Assembly (NCBI GenBank): GCA_902702965.1 | Contig: CACRXP010000117.1 | Coordinates: forward strand, 19,385 to 83,384 | From: Spirometra erinaceieuropaei | Taxonomy: Eukaryota; Platyhelminthes; Cestoda; Diphyllobothriidea; Diphyllobothriidae | Reading direction: 5' to 3' | Length of the DNA stretch: 64,000 bases | Shown: piece by piece, positions 1-10,680 of the stretch | Numbering within the stretch: the stretch's first letter is position 1 | How the letters are laid out: each line of letters begins with the position of its first letter | Translations under genes and position numbers: made by a program | The notes under the pieces: model-generated | What the model was told of the DNA's origin: nothing | What the model saw: only the letters and a program-made list of their open reading frames with translations | Database searches by the model: none

Positions 1-1137
1 TCATTGTCCAACACCCGTCTACCTCGAGATTATTCACCTTCAACTCAGAAGACTCTGGCTTTACGGTAGGACAGGCCTGAGAATTGTCGGGCGTCCAAGC
101 AATTTCGGCAGTATATGCCCCGCATACCACAACATACTGCTGAAACGCTAAACTCTTGTGACTGAGTGCAGGCAACATCCACCCGCATTCTCTGTCGTCC
201 CTCCTCGCTGCTATTAGGGCTTGACTTTTATGACTTTACTTATAAATATGGACGTGAGGGGTGCCTCAAAGAAGCATTAAAAGACGGTCACTTTTAGAGG
301 GAGGCTGTTTGGTTCGATCGACTATCAGACTTCAAAGATCTGATTTCGAGTGCACTTCGACAAATTACTGTGCGTCAAGTTTATTTCGATAGGAAAATCC
401 ACCCAGAGATGGTACCTCAGTTTCGATCCCGCCTTTTACCATTCTCTTATGCAACAACGATCTTTGAAGCTTGTTGGCTAACTAGTCATGTTAGTGGGTG
501 TATAGGCTAGTGTCTTGAATAGATTCCGTTAGTAGCATGCCACGCTTGCACTCACGATCTTGTATGATAGTTTGTCCGGGGTCATCGAAGTTGATAAACA
601 CCACTAGGTAGGGCTTATAAGGGGCATATGAATGGCTGTAATGTGCGCGTTTATGAGGGGAATATTCTTGCGACAACTGGGTGCGCAAGAACGGTGTGGG
701 TGTTAGGTTAAGGATTATTTACGTACGCGCACATGAGACAGGTCCATGCGGTGGGTTTACGCGCGGATGCAGACTGGACAAATGAGATGTGAGCGACGGT
801 TGTTGGTTCGGTTTCTAGAGACAGGCTTCCCAACCGCTGGCAGATGACAGAACAGATCGATGCGTAACCTGAACGCGCTGTGGAGAAGTCAGCACTGGGC
901 TCACGCATCTGTTATGCGTGCTTTCAGGTTGATGCCCGACAAACACTTTAGTGAGTACCAAAAGTGCTAAACTTTGATAAATTTTTCAGGCGACTGCTCC
1001 ACAGACTAGTGATATAAGGATAGTAAAGTTGTTCCAATTTAAAGTTCGTAGCAGCGAAAACCCGACGTCGTAGGGATCATAGACTGCCTAGATTCAATAT
1101 TTGTATTCTCACTCACATCAACGCTGAGTGCTGCACT
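1..1137. other. No gene recognised
   Basis: Only short chance open frames on both strands. No recognisable domain, tRNA or splice-bordered exon was seen. Confidence 0.5.
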
Positions 1138-2068
1138 TACAGTATGTGTGCTAACTCATGAAACGTTAAACGAAATTCTGAAATGCGTTTTGCTTTGAAA
1201 AGAGTACCTAAGTGGGAATGTAAAATTAATCAACGTGCAGCATAATTCTATAGTAATTCAGTTACCTCGGGATGCCGGCTCTCGAAAGGACTTCTTTCTA
1301 GCCGCATGTGAAAACAGCACTCTTTCAAAATGACTACTTATAAAGCATACATTTTTCTGACCAATTTTCGATACCCTTCGATACTTCGCGACAAACGTGC
1401 ATTGAAAATATCCATTCTTTCACTTATTTGGTAGACAATCACCACATTACCCAATGTTGTACTCGGAAGAGGGGCATAATTCGGTTTTAAAAAGTTTTTA
1501 ATTGTGAGATGTGTTAATACCGTAAAATGCCCGTTCATAAAGCATCGTTCCTTTACATTTGCCAATGTAGCTTGTATAGGTAACAATACGGCTTAAATCT
1601 ATTGCTAAATTTGATGAACGTCATGTAGTCTCCTCTCAACACCGGAGAGAAATATACGATTTTCCGTACGCGGAAGTTTAACGGCTGGTCAGATTCAAAA
1701 TTATTTGGAAATTGAAAAAGATTTTAAAACCGAATTACACCCTTTTTGAGTATAAAATCGAAAGAAGACGTAATTTTCTATTGAATGAGCAAAGGAATGA
1801 ATATTTTCATGCATGGTTTCCAGGATCTGTAAATAATTTTAAGGGCATCGAAAATGAATAAGAAAAATGCATGCTACATAAGTAGTCATTTTTGGCAGAG
1901 TATAGCTTTTCCATGCAGCCGGAAAGAAGTTCGTTCGAAAGTTGGCAGGCCGAGCTAACTAAATTATTATAGAATTATGCTGCGCGATGACTAATTTAAC
2001 AAGCATGCTTAAGTAATCTTTTCGAAATGAAAACCCATTTCAGAATTTTGGTTAGCACACCTACTGTA
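1138..2068. repeat. Long-inverted-repeat (foldback/MITE-like) element, copy 1
   Basis: The left end starts TACAGTA then tgtgctaactcatgaaa, and the right end is close to its reverse complement, ending ggttagcacacctactgta. The inner parts of both arms also mirror each other: the motif around tagtcatttttggcagagtatag near the right end matches the complement of the left side near 1320. The element has no coding capacity. TA at both outer ends fits a TA target duplication, as in Tc1/mariner-derived MITEs, but family membership is inference. The same element recurs at 2294, 12858, 32576, 46525, 48004, 62243 and 63574. Confidence 0.8.
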
Positions 2069-2293
2069 AAAACAGGATTACGCCGGTAACTGATCGGTGA
2101 GCGTCATATTGTCATAAGTAGTGTTACACTCGACGACCAAAGATCCCAGGTTGAATCCCATTTGGTCCACACTTTGGGGTGTTATGGTTGGCTGATGACG
2201 GTCATTCCGGTCACCCTTGTTTTGTCCACATACCGATTTCATGCTTGCCTTGGGAACCCAATGGATTCTTGTGTGCCATTTCCTGAGTTAAAA

Positions 2294-3168
2294 TACAGTA
2301 GGTGGACTAAATCATGAAATGCCAACCGAAATTCGGAAATGCGTTTTCGTTTCGAAAAGATTAATTAGATAGAGATGTAAAACTGATTCCCATGGAGCAT
2401 AATTATATACCAGTTACCTCAGGATGCCGCATTTCGAACGAATTTGTTTCCGCTGCATACACAAACTATGCTCAGTGAAAAGTACTACTTAAGTAGCATG
2501 CATTTTTCTCATTGATTTCGATGCCCTTAAAATTCCAATTATACTTCATGAAAAGCATGCATAAAAATATTCATTCTCTTGCTCCATCAGTAATAAATGA
2601 GGTATTCTTCCAAGTTTATTCTCGAAGGAAGGGTGTAAATCGGTTCTTAAAAAGTTTTTAATTTTGAGAATTTTTAAAACCGTGAAATGCCCTTTCGTAA
2701 AACATCGTGTCTCCACATTTACTAAGTTTATTTATAAAGATTAAAATATCGCTCTAATCTACTGCTAAATTTTATGAACACGATATGTTCCCCTCTAAAT
2801 ACCTCTGAAAACCAAATTATACCCTTCCTTTGAGCATAAAATCGGAATAAGGCGTAATTTGCTACTGAATGCGCAAAGGAATTAATATTATAATGCAGGG
2901 TTTCCATGAAAAATAAATGAATTTTTAAGGACATCGAAAATCAATTAGAAAAATGCATGCTAATTAAGGAGTACTTTTTACAAAATGTGGTTCTTGCATA
3001 CAGCTGGGAAGAAGTTTATTCGAAAGACGGTATCCTGAGGTAACTGAATTATTATTTAATAACGATTCACACTGATTAGTTTTACAACCCTACTTCAGTA
3101 ATCTTTTTGAAACGAGAAAGTATTTCGGAATTTCGGCTGGCATTTCATGAGTTAGCTCACCTACCGTA
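2294..3168. repeat. Long-inverted-repeat element, copy 2
   Basis: Begins tacagtaggtggactaaatc and ends gagttagctcacctaccgta, an imperfect inverted pair. It shares internal blocks with copy 1, including aaaaatgcatgctaattaag near 2950. It lies only about 225 bp from copy 1 in the same orientation. No coding sequence. Confidence 0.8.
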
Positions 3169-3407
3169 CACCCGTCTATAAAAGGACGATTTTGACTAGA
3201 GTTTCGACATTGTTCCCCCAGGTCTTAGCCAAACGTAGAAAGAGTTAAAATGTGTCAAAACAGTTAATATCGTAAACGCCCTTAAAAACTGATTATTGAG
3301 GGACGTATACTCCAGTAAGCGGCCTCCCTGTGTGTCCGTGCATTCTGACTGGCTACCGTATCTTCCATTTCTCAGGTCAATACATGACTCAGCTGGGTAC
3401 ACGGCCT

Positions 3408-3644
3408 TCAGGAACCCCTGGAATTCCTTGAAAGGCAGACAGCGACAATGCGAGTTTTGCTACAAGCAAAAGCGTATTCCGTGCCCAGGCTCTGTATGCC
3501 TTTTTGGGACAGGTGGTCTTGCCTTCTTCCTGGCCACCTTTGTCCGTGAACGCATGCGAAGGCGGATTTTCCAGTCAAACCACAATAACCGACCTCACAC
3601 ATATCACACAAAATCTTATAAATGACTTTTTTGAACCCAAACAA
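3408..3644 (-). pseudogene. Penelope-like element GIY-YIG endonuclease relic
   Basis: The minus-strand frame reads VIYKILCDMCEVGYCGLTGK, the first part of a GIY-YIG domain in the form seen in Penelope-like elements (KIPC..C...YCGQTG). Further on come a degraded R..H-type segment and TRIVA, which also occurs in these proteins. The reverse transcriptase that should precede it is missing, and the frame stops after about 78 codons. This is a dead fragment. It faces a related fragment on the plus strand at 3990-4214. Confidence 0.65.
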
Positions 3645-3984
3645 CTAGGTTCATCCTTAATGTGTGCAAATTGAGTACATATGGTATTCATGGGTCTGTA
3701 ATCTCACTTGAATTTAGTGCTTCCTTCAATGTCATTCAACGAGTTCAGACATATTTTAATGGATTAACCGGTTTTCAAAGTTTGACTCTTGCTATCCAGT
3801 ACATTAGAGTGCGAAATCCTAAGGGTAGCCATCCTGCGAAGAAAATTGGTACAAGTAATTTAGTTCGGTTAGATAACTTTCTTCGTCAGAACAATGTTAT
3901 TTGCTTGCATGCGTCCGGGTTGAGAAGTCTTCAGAACACACATGCCGACGACCTATTTACTTATTTATCCGTAGGAAACGGCTA

Positions 3985-4214
3985 TTTATTTGGATAAAAA
4001 TGAAGTCGTCTCCAAGATCCTACGTGAGACCTGCGATTTAGTGCATTGCGGTCGTACGGGAAAATCCGAATCTACACTTATTCACGGACACTGGTCGTCA
4101 GTAAAGATGCAAGAGCGCTTGTCTGAAGTATTCATGCATGCCCTGGACACGGGGCACACAATCGCTAGCGAAAAAACTCGCATTTTCTGTGCTTGGTGTT
4201 TAAAGAACGGCTGA
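3985..4214 (+). pseudogene. Penelope-like element GIY-YIG endonuclease relic (plus strand)
   Basis: Reads NEVVSKILRETCDLVHCGRT and then GKSESTLIHGH, matching the GIY-YIG N-terminal pattern of Penelope-like elements with YCG changed to HCG. It ends with HALDTGHTIASEKTRIF, the conserved tail of the same module. The domain stands alone with no RT beside it. It belongs to the same family as the minus-strand fragment at 3408-3644, in opposite orientation. Confidence 0.65.
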
Positions 4215-4346
4215 GATTTCCTCCAAGCCTAACACTCGATGCGGCGTACAAACGTCTCAGGGAGAAATTGAACAGACAGAGGCCAGTCAAAACAACATGA
4301 CAGACACGGCGACAGATCACTAGTGTAAACGCCATACAAGCATAGA

Positions 4347-4787
4347 TTATTTTAGTGCTGGTAGAATGTTAAAACCTTCCGACACATTTACTCTACGTCT
4401 GTTCCGAAAATTTACGCAGTAAATATCCCTGTCCCAAAGGGCGTATACAAAAGGGCGCCTGTCCCAAAGGACGTGTAAGTATTTCATTTCCTCCTTCCTC
4501 CCACAGTGTATTTGAACGCCTTTGAAGAGAACTCTGACACTGTTGAGTTTATATCCAACAAGGTAATTGCTTCGAAAGTGGAAGATGCGCGTCGTACTAG
4601 CTGCCTTACAATAGGCCGCTGTCCTTCCCTTCCCATCTTCCAGTTTTGTAACTTGTGCGTTAATGAAGGGCAACTGATTTTTGGCATCTTTCCTCATAGT
4701 AAACAGGATGGCGGGAAAGACTAAATTCAACAATGCACTGAAAACTCGCCCGCCGCACTTTTTGACTATGGTTAACGTGCCCTCCAC
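4347..4787 (-). pseudogene. Penelope-like element reverse transcriptase relic (C-terminal part of RT)
   Basis: A 146-codon minus-strand frame contains LNLVFPAILFTMRKDAKNQL followed by PFINAQVTKLEDG. This corresponds to the Penelope segment written FPDIIFTMEEEENNQLTFLD in the better preserved copy at 14.9 kb. It continues with ATRIF/SNYLVGYKLNSVRVL, matching SNYLISHKRSCVRPLYRR of that copy. The catalytic YVDD box is not present here. The C-terminal half of the frame has no match I recognise. It is an isolated, truncated fragment. Confidence 0.6.
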
Positions 4788-4875
4788 GTTTATGTTTCAG
4801 AAACTTTTGGAGCACCAACTGGAAACCAGCTGCTCGGGCCCCCACAAAACCACCGCGTTATTTAGATCAGACTAA

Positions 4876-5799
4876 AACGGGCCCATCGACATCCCCTTAT
4901 TTTACTTGAAGATCTGATCTTTGAATGCGAAAAGGATCCTAAAACACGGCTGTAAAAGTACGATGATATGCTCTCGTTTAGGATATTGGACAGTCATTAT
5001 GCTTTTCGTGAAGACAGTCATGAGACGAGTCTATAGCCAGGGCAGTTGGGATATATGTGATTACCGAGATCACGTCATATGGTGCCATCACCCCGTTTGT
5101 CTATACGCTGAGCTGCTAAATGAGTACCAAACTCTCTTTAACAGACTTCACTGCCTACTTTGAATTCTTGGTGGGGAAACAAAGTGGCCACGTAAGGAGA
5201 TGGCAAGGCCAAGGGGCACCCTTGTCCTGTGCGCATTTGGTAGGTCGCAGAAGCGTACAATCGCAGCATCAGGGGGTTTTTCTGGCCAGTGCTCCTTTTC
5301 TCGTGAGAACTTTCGCCTTCTCTAGCTTATCTATTCTTTTTTATTGCTGTTAATTATCGTGAAAGCGCGGTAACCGTTTGCACTTTTATGGTGGCCAGAC
5401 TTACGAATGATTTGGGACTCGCATTACTGAACCTAAACTGGCCATCCGGCGATTGAACCTATTGTCTCTCGCATTTATGCACGCTTTTGAGTGCATTCGC
5501 CGCTTAAATTTGGAGGAGATTGAAGCGATCACCAGAATTAACGCCAAACAAGTGCAAATTCTCGAAACTTGATACTCCAACACAAACAGCACCAACAGCC
5601 AAGACGCTTTCCGCAAACGTCTTCGTGCACGGCCCGCTGACTTGCGGCGACCCTGGAGCAGCAGCCGCTAATCCATGCTCGGTCACGTAGAATCTCACGG
5701 ATTCGCCACCTTTCCGACACGGTTAACCTCAATCGAAACTCTTAACTCCTCCTCATCCTTTTAACTTCCGTTATCTATCGTAACACGCTTTTCTTTCTG
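4876..5799. other. No gene recognised
   Basis: Contains short overlapping frames without recognisable domains. Nothing supports a gene. Confidence 0.4.
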
Positions 5800-5945
5800 T
5801 TGCAACTGGTTGAGAGATCCAGCGGATCATTAAAACTGAATAGTTGCCAATCACGCGGACGGTTGAATTCTCTCCATTAACGTATCTCCATTGCAAATGA
5901 TATTCCACTTTAGCCGTCCAAATGAACTTACTTATTTATATCACA
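5800..5945 (-). pseudogene. Small LINE-like C-terminal relic, shared with 53.9 kb
   Basis: Read on the minus strand this gives NGDTLMERIQPSA and then a stop. The sequence at 53833-54048 (+) gives NEDAIMERIQRRALLATTQ. DNA similarity extends over about 120 bp, for example around ttgaattctctccatta. The ME.IQRRA pattern resembles the C-terminal region of CR1-type LINE proteins, but that is a weak identification. Relative to the two astacin zinc exons, the block sits in the same order and orientation at both loci. Confidence 0.4.
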
Positions 5946-6246
5946 TTTCGGAGATTTTTAACGTAAGGCATAACAAAAGAGTATCCGGGCAACTGTGCCC
6001 ACGTGACACTTCTTATTTGCTTGGATAAACAGTAGGAGCTGATAGACTCCAGTACAACGACTCAGGCTAAATTAACACGTCGCTTTAGAAAACAGAGTTT
6101 TCCACAGGTGGTTACGTGTACATAACACGGTCAAAAGTCAGGTTCGGCATGGGAACTTGTGGGATGACAGGCTATCGCATCTTACGAGAGAAACATATGA
6201 TAAAAGAGGTAATGAATGAATCTTATTCATTTTGAAATAAATGAAG

Positions 6247-6392
6247 GTTCTGCTCGTGTGTTGGACGTAAATGTGCGGGTTCGCCGCAGACGGTTTCGAT
6301 TGCGCCATTCTGCGAGAGTTTAAGAACAGTTATACACGAACTGTGGCATGTTTTGGGGTTTTACCACAAGCAGAATCGATCCGATCGAGACG
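6247..6392 (+). pseudogene. Degenerate astacin metalloproteinase zinc-binding exon (second copy)
   Basis: A 146-bp segment opens with FCSCVGRKCAGSPQTVSIAP and contains the zinc motif HELWHVLGFYHKQNRSDRD. It aligns without a gap to the minus-strand exon at 51450-51595 and has exactly the same length. Astacins require HExxHxxGxxH; here both HE and all three histidines survive. However, the usual Gly of HELGH is Trp, the Glu after the third His is Lys, and RPDRD is RSDRD. The exon-end GACG that is followed by GT in the other copy is followed by AT here (6393-6394), so the donor is lost. The LINE 3' tail begins at that point. The acceptor AAG|G has a poor pyrimidine tract. No neighbouring astacin exon was found, so I call it a pseudogene fragment. 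Confidence 0.75.
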
Positions 6393-7253
6393 ATGAGTTC
6401 AGTTCAGGTGAGTTTTTCATTTCAGTTCTGTTTTATTTAAGGGAAATGTAGGTCTTCACCTTTCAACTCCCTATTTGTTTAAAAGCAATTAAAATATCCC
6501 AAAAACTGGAAAAGGTATCATAAAGGTAACAAATAATCGGAAACTGTACTGATGGACGAACTTCCTCAAGTGTTAGTGGTACGAGCAGTAGTACGGTGGT
6601 CGTCGGGAATGCAGGAAAAGAAATAATATTCCCAGTAACAAAAGTTACATGGGTGCACGACAGTAAGCGTAGGTGATTGATTCGATACGATAAAAAATTC
6701 AGTTGCGAATTTTACTGAGATATAGCAAGTAGCATTGTCACAACAGGATTTGTCAAGGTTACAGGGGCCGGGTGGTAATTTAGTGGACACCGCTACACAA
6801 ATCCAGCTTCCTCTTAAAGACCTCGGGGGAAGCAGACATAACGGCATCCGGAGACAGGGCGTTCCAAGCTTCAAGCACTCTGTTAGAGAAGAAGAACTTG
6901 TGTGTGTTCAACCTGGTCCTGTCACACGCAGTTTGAATGCATGACCTCGTAGGTTTGTGGTGGTTGTTAACTAGAAGAAGTACCCCGGTACAAGGCTGCA
7001 GTTCTGACCGCGTATGATACAGAAAGTTTGTGTCAGGTCACCTCTTAACTGCCTGTAACTCAAGGGAAAGAGATCGAGGTTAGCTGACCGCCTTGCACAT
7101 GGTAGTGAGTCCTGTCCTCTCACAAGTTTCGTTGCACGCCTTTGAATCCTTTCGAGAATGCTGAGGTCCTTTGCTGTTCAGGGTCTCCAAACTTGGATAG
7201 CAAATTCCAGTTGTGACCGCACAAACGTTCGAAAGACTTTAGCGATGCAGTCC

Positions 7254-8474
7254 TCACCAAAGGCAGAGAAAGCCCGCTTGACAAGGTAGAGAACTGACAA
7301 GGCAGAATTGGGTTCCTTCGTGCAGTGCAACGAGGGTTTGAGCGAGGTCGTAATTCATATTCCCAAGTCCTTCTACGAGACGACTTCTTTTAGTCATACC
7401 ATTCAGACAGCAAGCCATTTGGTTCGGAGATCGGGCTCTGCCGACTTGTAGAATATTGCACTTGTTCTCATTGAACGGTAAAAGCCAGTCCTGTGACCGC
7501 TGTCGCAGTCGGTTTAGGTTCGCCTGCAAATGCCCTTCGTCATCTCCAGAGCTTAATTTTATCCGCAAACATGGCAACACCACAGACCAGTTCACTAACG
7601 CAATCGTTGACGTAACCAATGAACGGAGGACGACCAAGAATTGAGCCTTGGGGAACACCGCTTCCAACGGCAACCTCCGTCCACTGCTGGCCACCGACAT
7701 GAACAGTTTGAAAACGGTCAAATAGGAAGCTTTAAATTCATTTAGGAGATTTCCCCTATCGCCTGTTCAGCTGAGTTTGAGAAGGAGTCATAGATGTGAG
7801 ACACTATCAAATGCCCTTTCGACGTCAATATAGACTACATGCAGCGCATTTCCTTCCTCAACTGCCCGAGTCCAACGTTCCAAACAGTAGTGCAAGTTTG
7901 TCACGCAAGAAATGCCACTAGGGAACCCATGCTGTGCATCAGATAATAGATTATGATGCTCTAGGCAGCGCATTAGCTCTCGCTCAATTATTTTTTCCAT
8001 GATTGTTTAGCAGATGGAGGTGAGGCTTACTGGTCTGTAATTGTTTGCAGAGGCTCTGCTGCCTCCTTTATGCTGCGGTGTGATCAGCGCAGACTTCCAG
8101 TCGGCGGGTAAACAGCCGGCTTCGAGCGAATTTTTAAGTAGTTTTGGTAGTTCAGCAGCGAACTCCTTCGGCAACTTAGGCAGGATGTCGTCTGGACCTG
8201 ATGATTTCGACTCATGTAGTCTCATTGGTTCTTTACGAGCAATTGCTGCATTAAACGATACAGCCTCAATTTTTCAACCCTCAGCGAAGTTGTAGTAGGG
8301 AGGAGGAAATGCGCTTTCACTTGTAAAGAAGAATTTAAAAAATTGTGAAAGGTACTCAGCTTTTTCTCCATTCTCACTAGTCTCTAGGCCTTTGCTTGTC
8401 TTCAGGAGGGAGATTGGATCTCTGTTTCGCGTGCTGCTTCTCATGTAACTGCAGAATAATTTCGGATTTTCCAC
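7254..8474 (-). pseudogene. LINE reverse transcriptase relic
   Basis: Blocks in order: ENPKLFCSYMRSSTRNRDPI (8274-8474), ESKSSGPDDILPKLPKEFA with NNYRPVSLTSIC (8007-8225), and EKIIERELMRCLEHHNLLSD with VYIDVERAFDSVSH (7788-8000). After these comes AMFADKIKLW and QDWLLPFNENKCNILQVG (7254-7721). The catalytic FADD box reads FADK, so the second aspartate is lost. The frame changes between blocks. The order is that of CR1/Jockey-type RT. Confidence 0.8.
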
Positions 8475-8838
8475 AGTGCGATTCAGTAGGTCTTTTTCAA
8501 ATGTTGTCGTTTCCGGGGGGTAGGTCGCTTGACTAAGTCCCTCTGTGCTTTGTATGCGTTTATGGATACAGGATCCCCATTAGTGAGAGATTTCTCCCAC
8601 AATCTCCGCTTTTTAGTTACTTCCTTTTTTAACGCCTCAGTAAGCCACCGAGGTCGATTGTTTAGCCCCTTCCGTGAAAGCGGGCAGTGGTTTGCCAGGA
8701 AAAGTGCAATAATTCACTGAACCATTTCCAATCTTCCGCTATATTCCCGGAAAAAGCTGATTCCCAGTCTGTATTGTTGATTTCGGTCTTCATTTGCTCG
8801 AAGTCACCACGCCAAATATTTCTCCTAATTCGGGTTGG

Positions 8839-9560
8839 CTATTCAGACACGGAAAAAACTGAATAATCCCAGTGAAGTACTACGTTGTCGCTCCGACCTA
8901 GGAGTGGCAGACATTGAACCTCATCTATGCTGTCCAGGGATTTCGTGAGCACCAGGTCAAAGCAGTTTGACTGCTGCCCCTCGCGCCCCCTCGGGGGAAA
9001 TAAGGCGTGCTGAGTGAGAAATGACCTGAGTGCCATGTCCAGCAAGCGTCAGTCAAAAGCTATTCCTGGGCCAGTGAGCTCCAGTCAATGAGCGGAGCAT
9101 TAAAGTCGCCCATGATCAGGACGTCAGGCCGGAGAGCAAATCCTCCTAGCTCCTCTACAAGACGAGTATCAGTCTCAGGGTCACTCCTCGGCGGTCGATA
9201 GACGGTCAGAACTTCAAGACTGTGTGATCCTGGTAATCTCATAGTGAATCATATAGTGTCGGCGCTGCACGCAAAATGTCCCGTTTTTTCTGACACAGTC
9301 AGACCGTGTTTTATGTAAGTGACGACTCCTTCTCCCTGATGCCCTCTCATATCTCTTCGAAACAACTGGAGTCCTGGTGGCACTAATTTGTGGTCATCCC
9401 CGTCTTCAGACTGTCAGGTTTCTGTCGAAGAGACAAGGTCGGAAGAAAAGCCACAGATGTGGATCTTCAGTTCGTCTGATTCGAGCAGTATACTCTGCGC
9501 GTCGGTGTTAAAAATGTTAGTTTTAGAGTTTTTGTGTGTTTTATTATGGTGCCGCTTGAG
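8839..9560 (-). pseudogene. LINE endonuclease domain relic
   Basis: The minus strand reads, in several frames, SDELKIHICGFSSDLVSSTE (near 9410-9480), then VYRPPRSDPETD and DVLIMGDFNAPLIDWSS (9060-9242), then GREGQQSNCFDLVLTKSLDS and LGRSDNVVLHWDY (8839-9045). These correspond to the TET, MGDFNAP and SDH-type blocks of the exonuclease-endonuclease-phosphatase fold used for target-primed reverse transcription. MGDFNAP is intact here but the SDH box reads SDN. Frameshifts separate the blocks. Confidence 0.75.
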
Positions 9561-9620
9561 TTCCCATTTAAGGAACCTATTGTGGCCTCATTCGGATCGG
9601 TTTCGTCCAACGAATTAGCG

Positions 9621-10324
9621 GAGTGCGTTGCATTATCTGGTCGTTGTATATCACGAGATTCGTCTTGCCATTCTACGGCCTTGTTCTCAGTTTCAGAACT
9701 AATTGTTTACGCAATACATGCAATTCATGTGCATATTTCTTGCCAATCGTCACACCTTCCTAGCAACCTGATAAATATTATGCATATGTCTATGTCTCAT
9801 GTTTTCCAATTTCTTGTCATAATTATCTGTTTAAATGATTCTACGTAATACGGAAGATTCCGACATTTGTACATTTGTACAGCAGTTAGTATTTGATCGT
9901 AAAGATAAGCAGGTAGGGAGTGGTGTGGACCATTTTTCATTCCGAAGCATGGCGGGTATGGTAGCCAGTCCAAGGTCGCAAGAAATAACAGTTTGACAGT
10001 TTATTTATAACACAAATCGTGCTAGTGGACACAGGAAGATATTGATTTAAATCGATATAAAGGACAGTGAACGCACTTGTCTGAGCCTCCTAGGTGATAA
10101 CTTTGAGATATCTGGTCTGTTGGCAGAATAAAATTCAAACAACGCTGAATGGACTTCGACGGCAAGTAATGCATCCCAATCCTTCTCCCAAGCATGGCGG
10201 CATATCGACTAGTTTACAATTTGCAATTTATGCCTTCTAGGCAGAATAAAGTGACAAAGGCCAACACCATTGATGTTGGAGTGGTTGTCGGCGACACTGT
10301 AACTCTGTCTTCAAAAAACCATTA
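9621..10324. other. No gene recognised
   Basis: Contains only short chance frames, between the LINE and a small unassigned minus-strand ORF. Confidence 0.4.
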
Positions 10325-10534
10325 TTATAGCGGGTAAACCGCGCCGAGCATAAACTCGCGTTGCACCTCTTCCCTGGGGATTTCGATATATTCTAACCTA
10401 TGTCCAAAATGAGAAGTTTTATGAACATAGAAATTCCAGTCGTGTCGACTCCAGTAACGACGATTTACAGGGACGCAGTATGTGACAGGAAAAACACTGG
10501 AGGCTCTGGGGAAACAGCCCAGGGCTAAACACAT
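10325..10534 (-). CDS. Unassigned ORF, possible terminal exon
   Basis: The frame reads VNRRYWSRHDWNFYVHKTSH and ends IPREEVQREFMLGAVYPL before a stop. Composition is protein-like, rich in W, Y, H and E. A good acceptor-like stretch (ctgtttccccag) lies about 30 bases into the frame, so it could be a last exon. I do not recognise the family. It has no visible partner exons and sits between LINE fragments, so it may equally be an element relic. Confidence 0.25.
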   Translation of the reverse strand: MCLALGCFPRASSVFPVTYCVPVNRRYWSRHDWNFYVHKTSHFGHRLEYIEIPREEVQREFMLGAVYPL

Positions 10535-10556
10535 CTACTTCTGCAAAATGAGTAGG

Positions 10557-10680
10557 TAGTTTAGTTTAGTTTATTTTAGGGAAAGTGAAAACTTTTATAC
10601 TCCCTATTTGTTACACCGAGAGGAAGCATGCGGAAAAAAGTGGAAAGAGAGTAACATGAAAAAAATTCAAAGAAAATATC
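10557..10680 (-). mobile_element. Isolated 3' UTR fragment of the CR1-like LINE
   Basis: The minus strand contains caaatagggagta and ends in aataaactaaactaaac, matching the terminal region of the plus-strand LINE (aataaactgaactaaactga at about 59008). No coding part is attached, so it is a 5'-truncated insertion. Confidence 0.7.

Larger units (their letters stand above)
6394..9620 (-). mobile_element. CR1-like non-LTR retrotransposon, decayed, minus strand
   Basis: Reading from high to low coordinates, the element runs from an AP-type endonuclease through reverse transcriptase to a 3' UTR. The UTR has aaatagggagtt-type sequence and ends in TGAAC-like units near 6394. The same 3' UTR and the same protein occur in the plus-strand element at 54.9-59.0 kb, so both belong to one family. 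The frame breaks many times and the catalytic RT box is altered, so it cannot be active. The 5' end is uncertain; similarity fades above about 9620. Confidence 0.85.
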
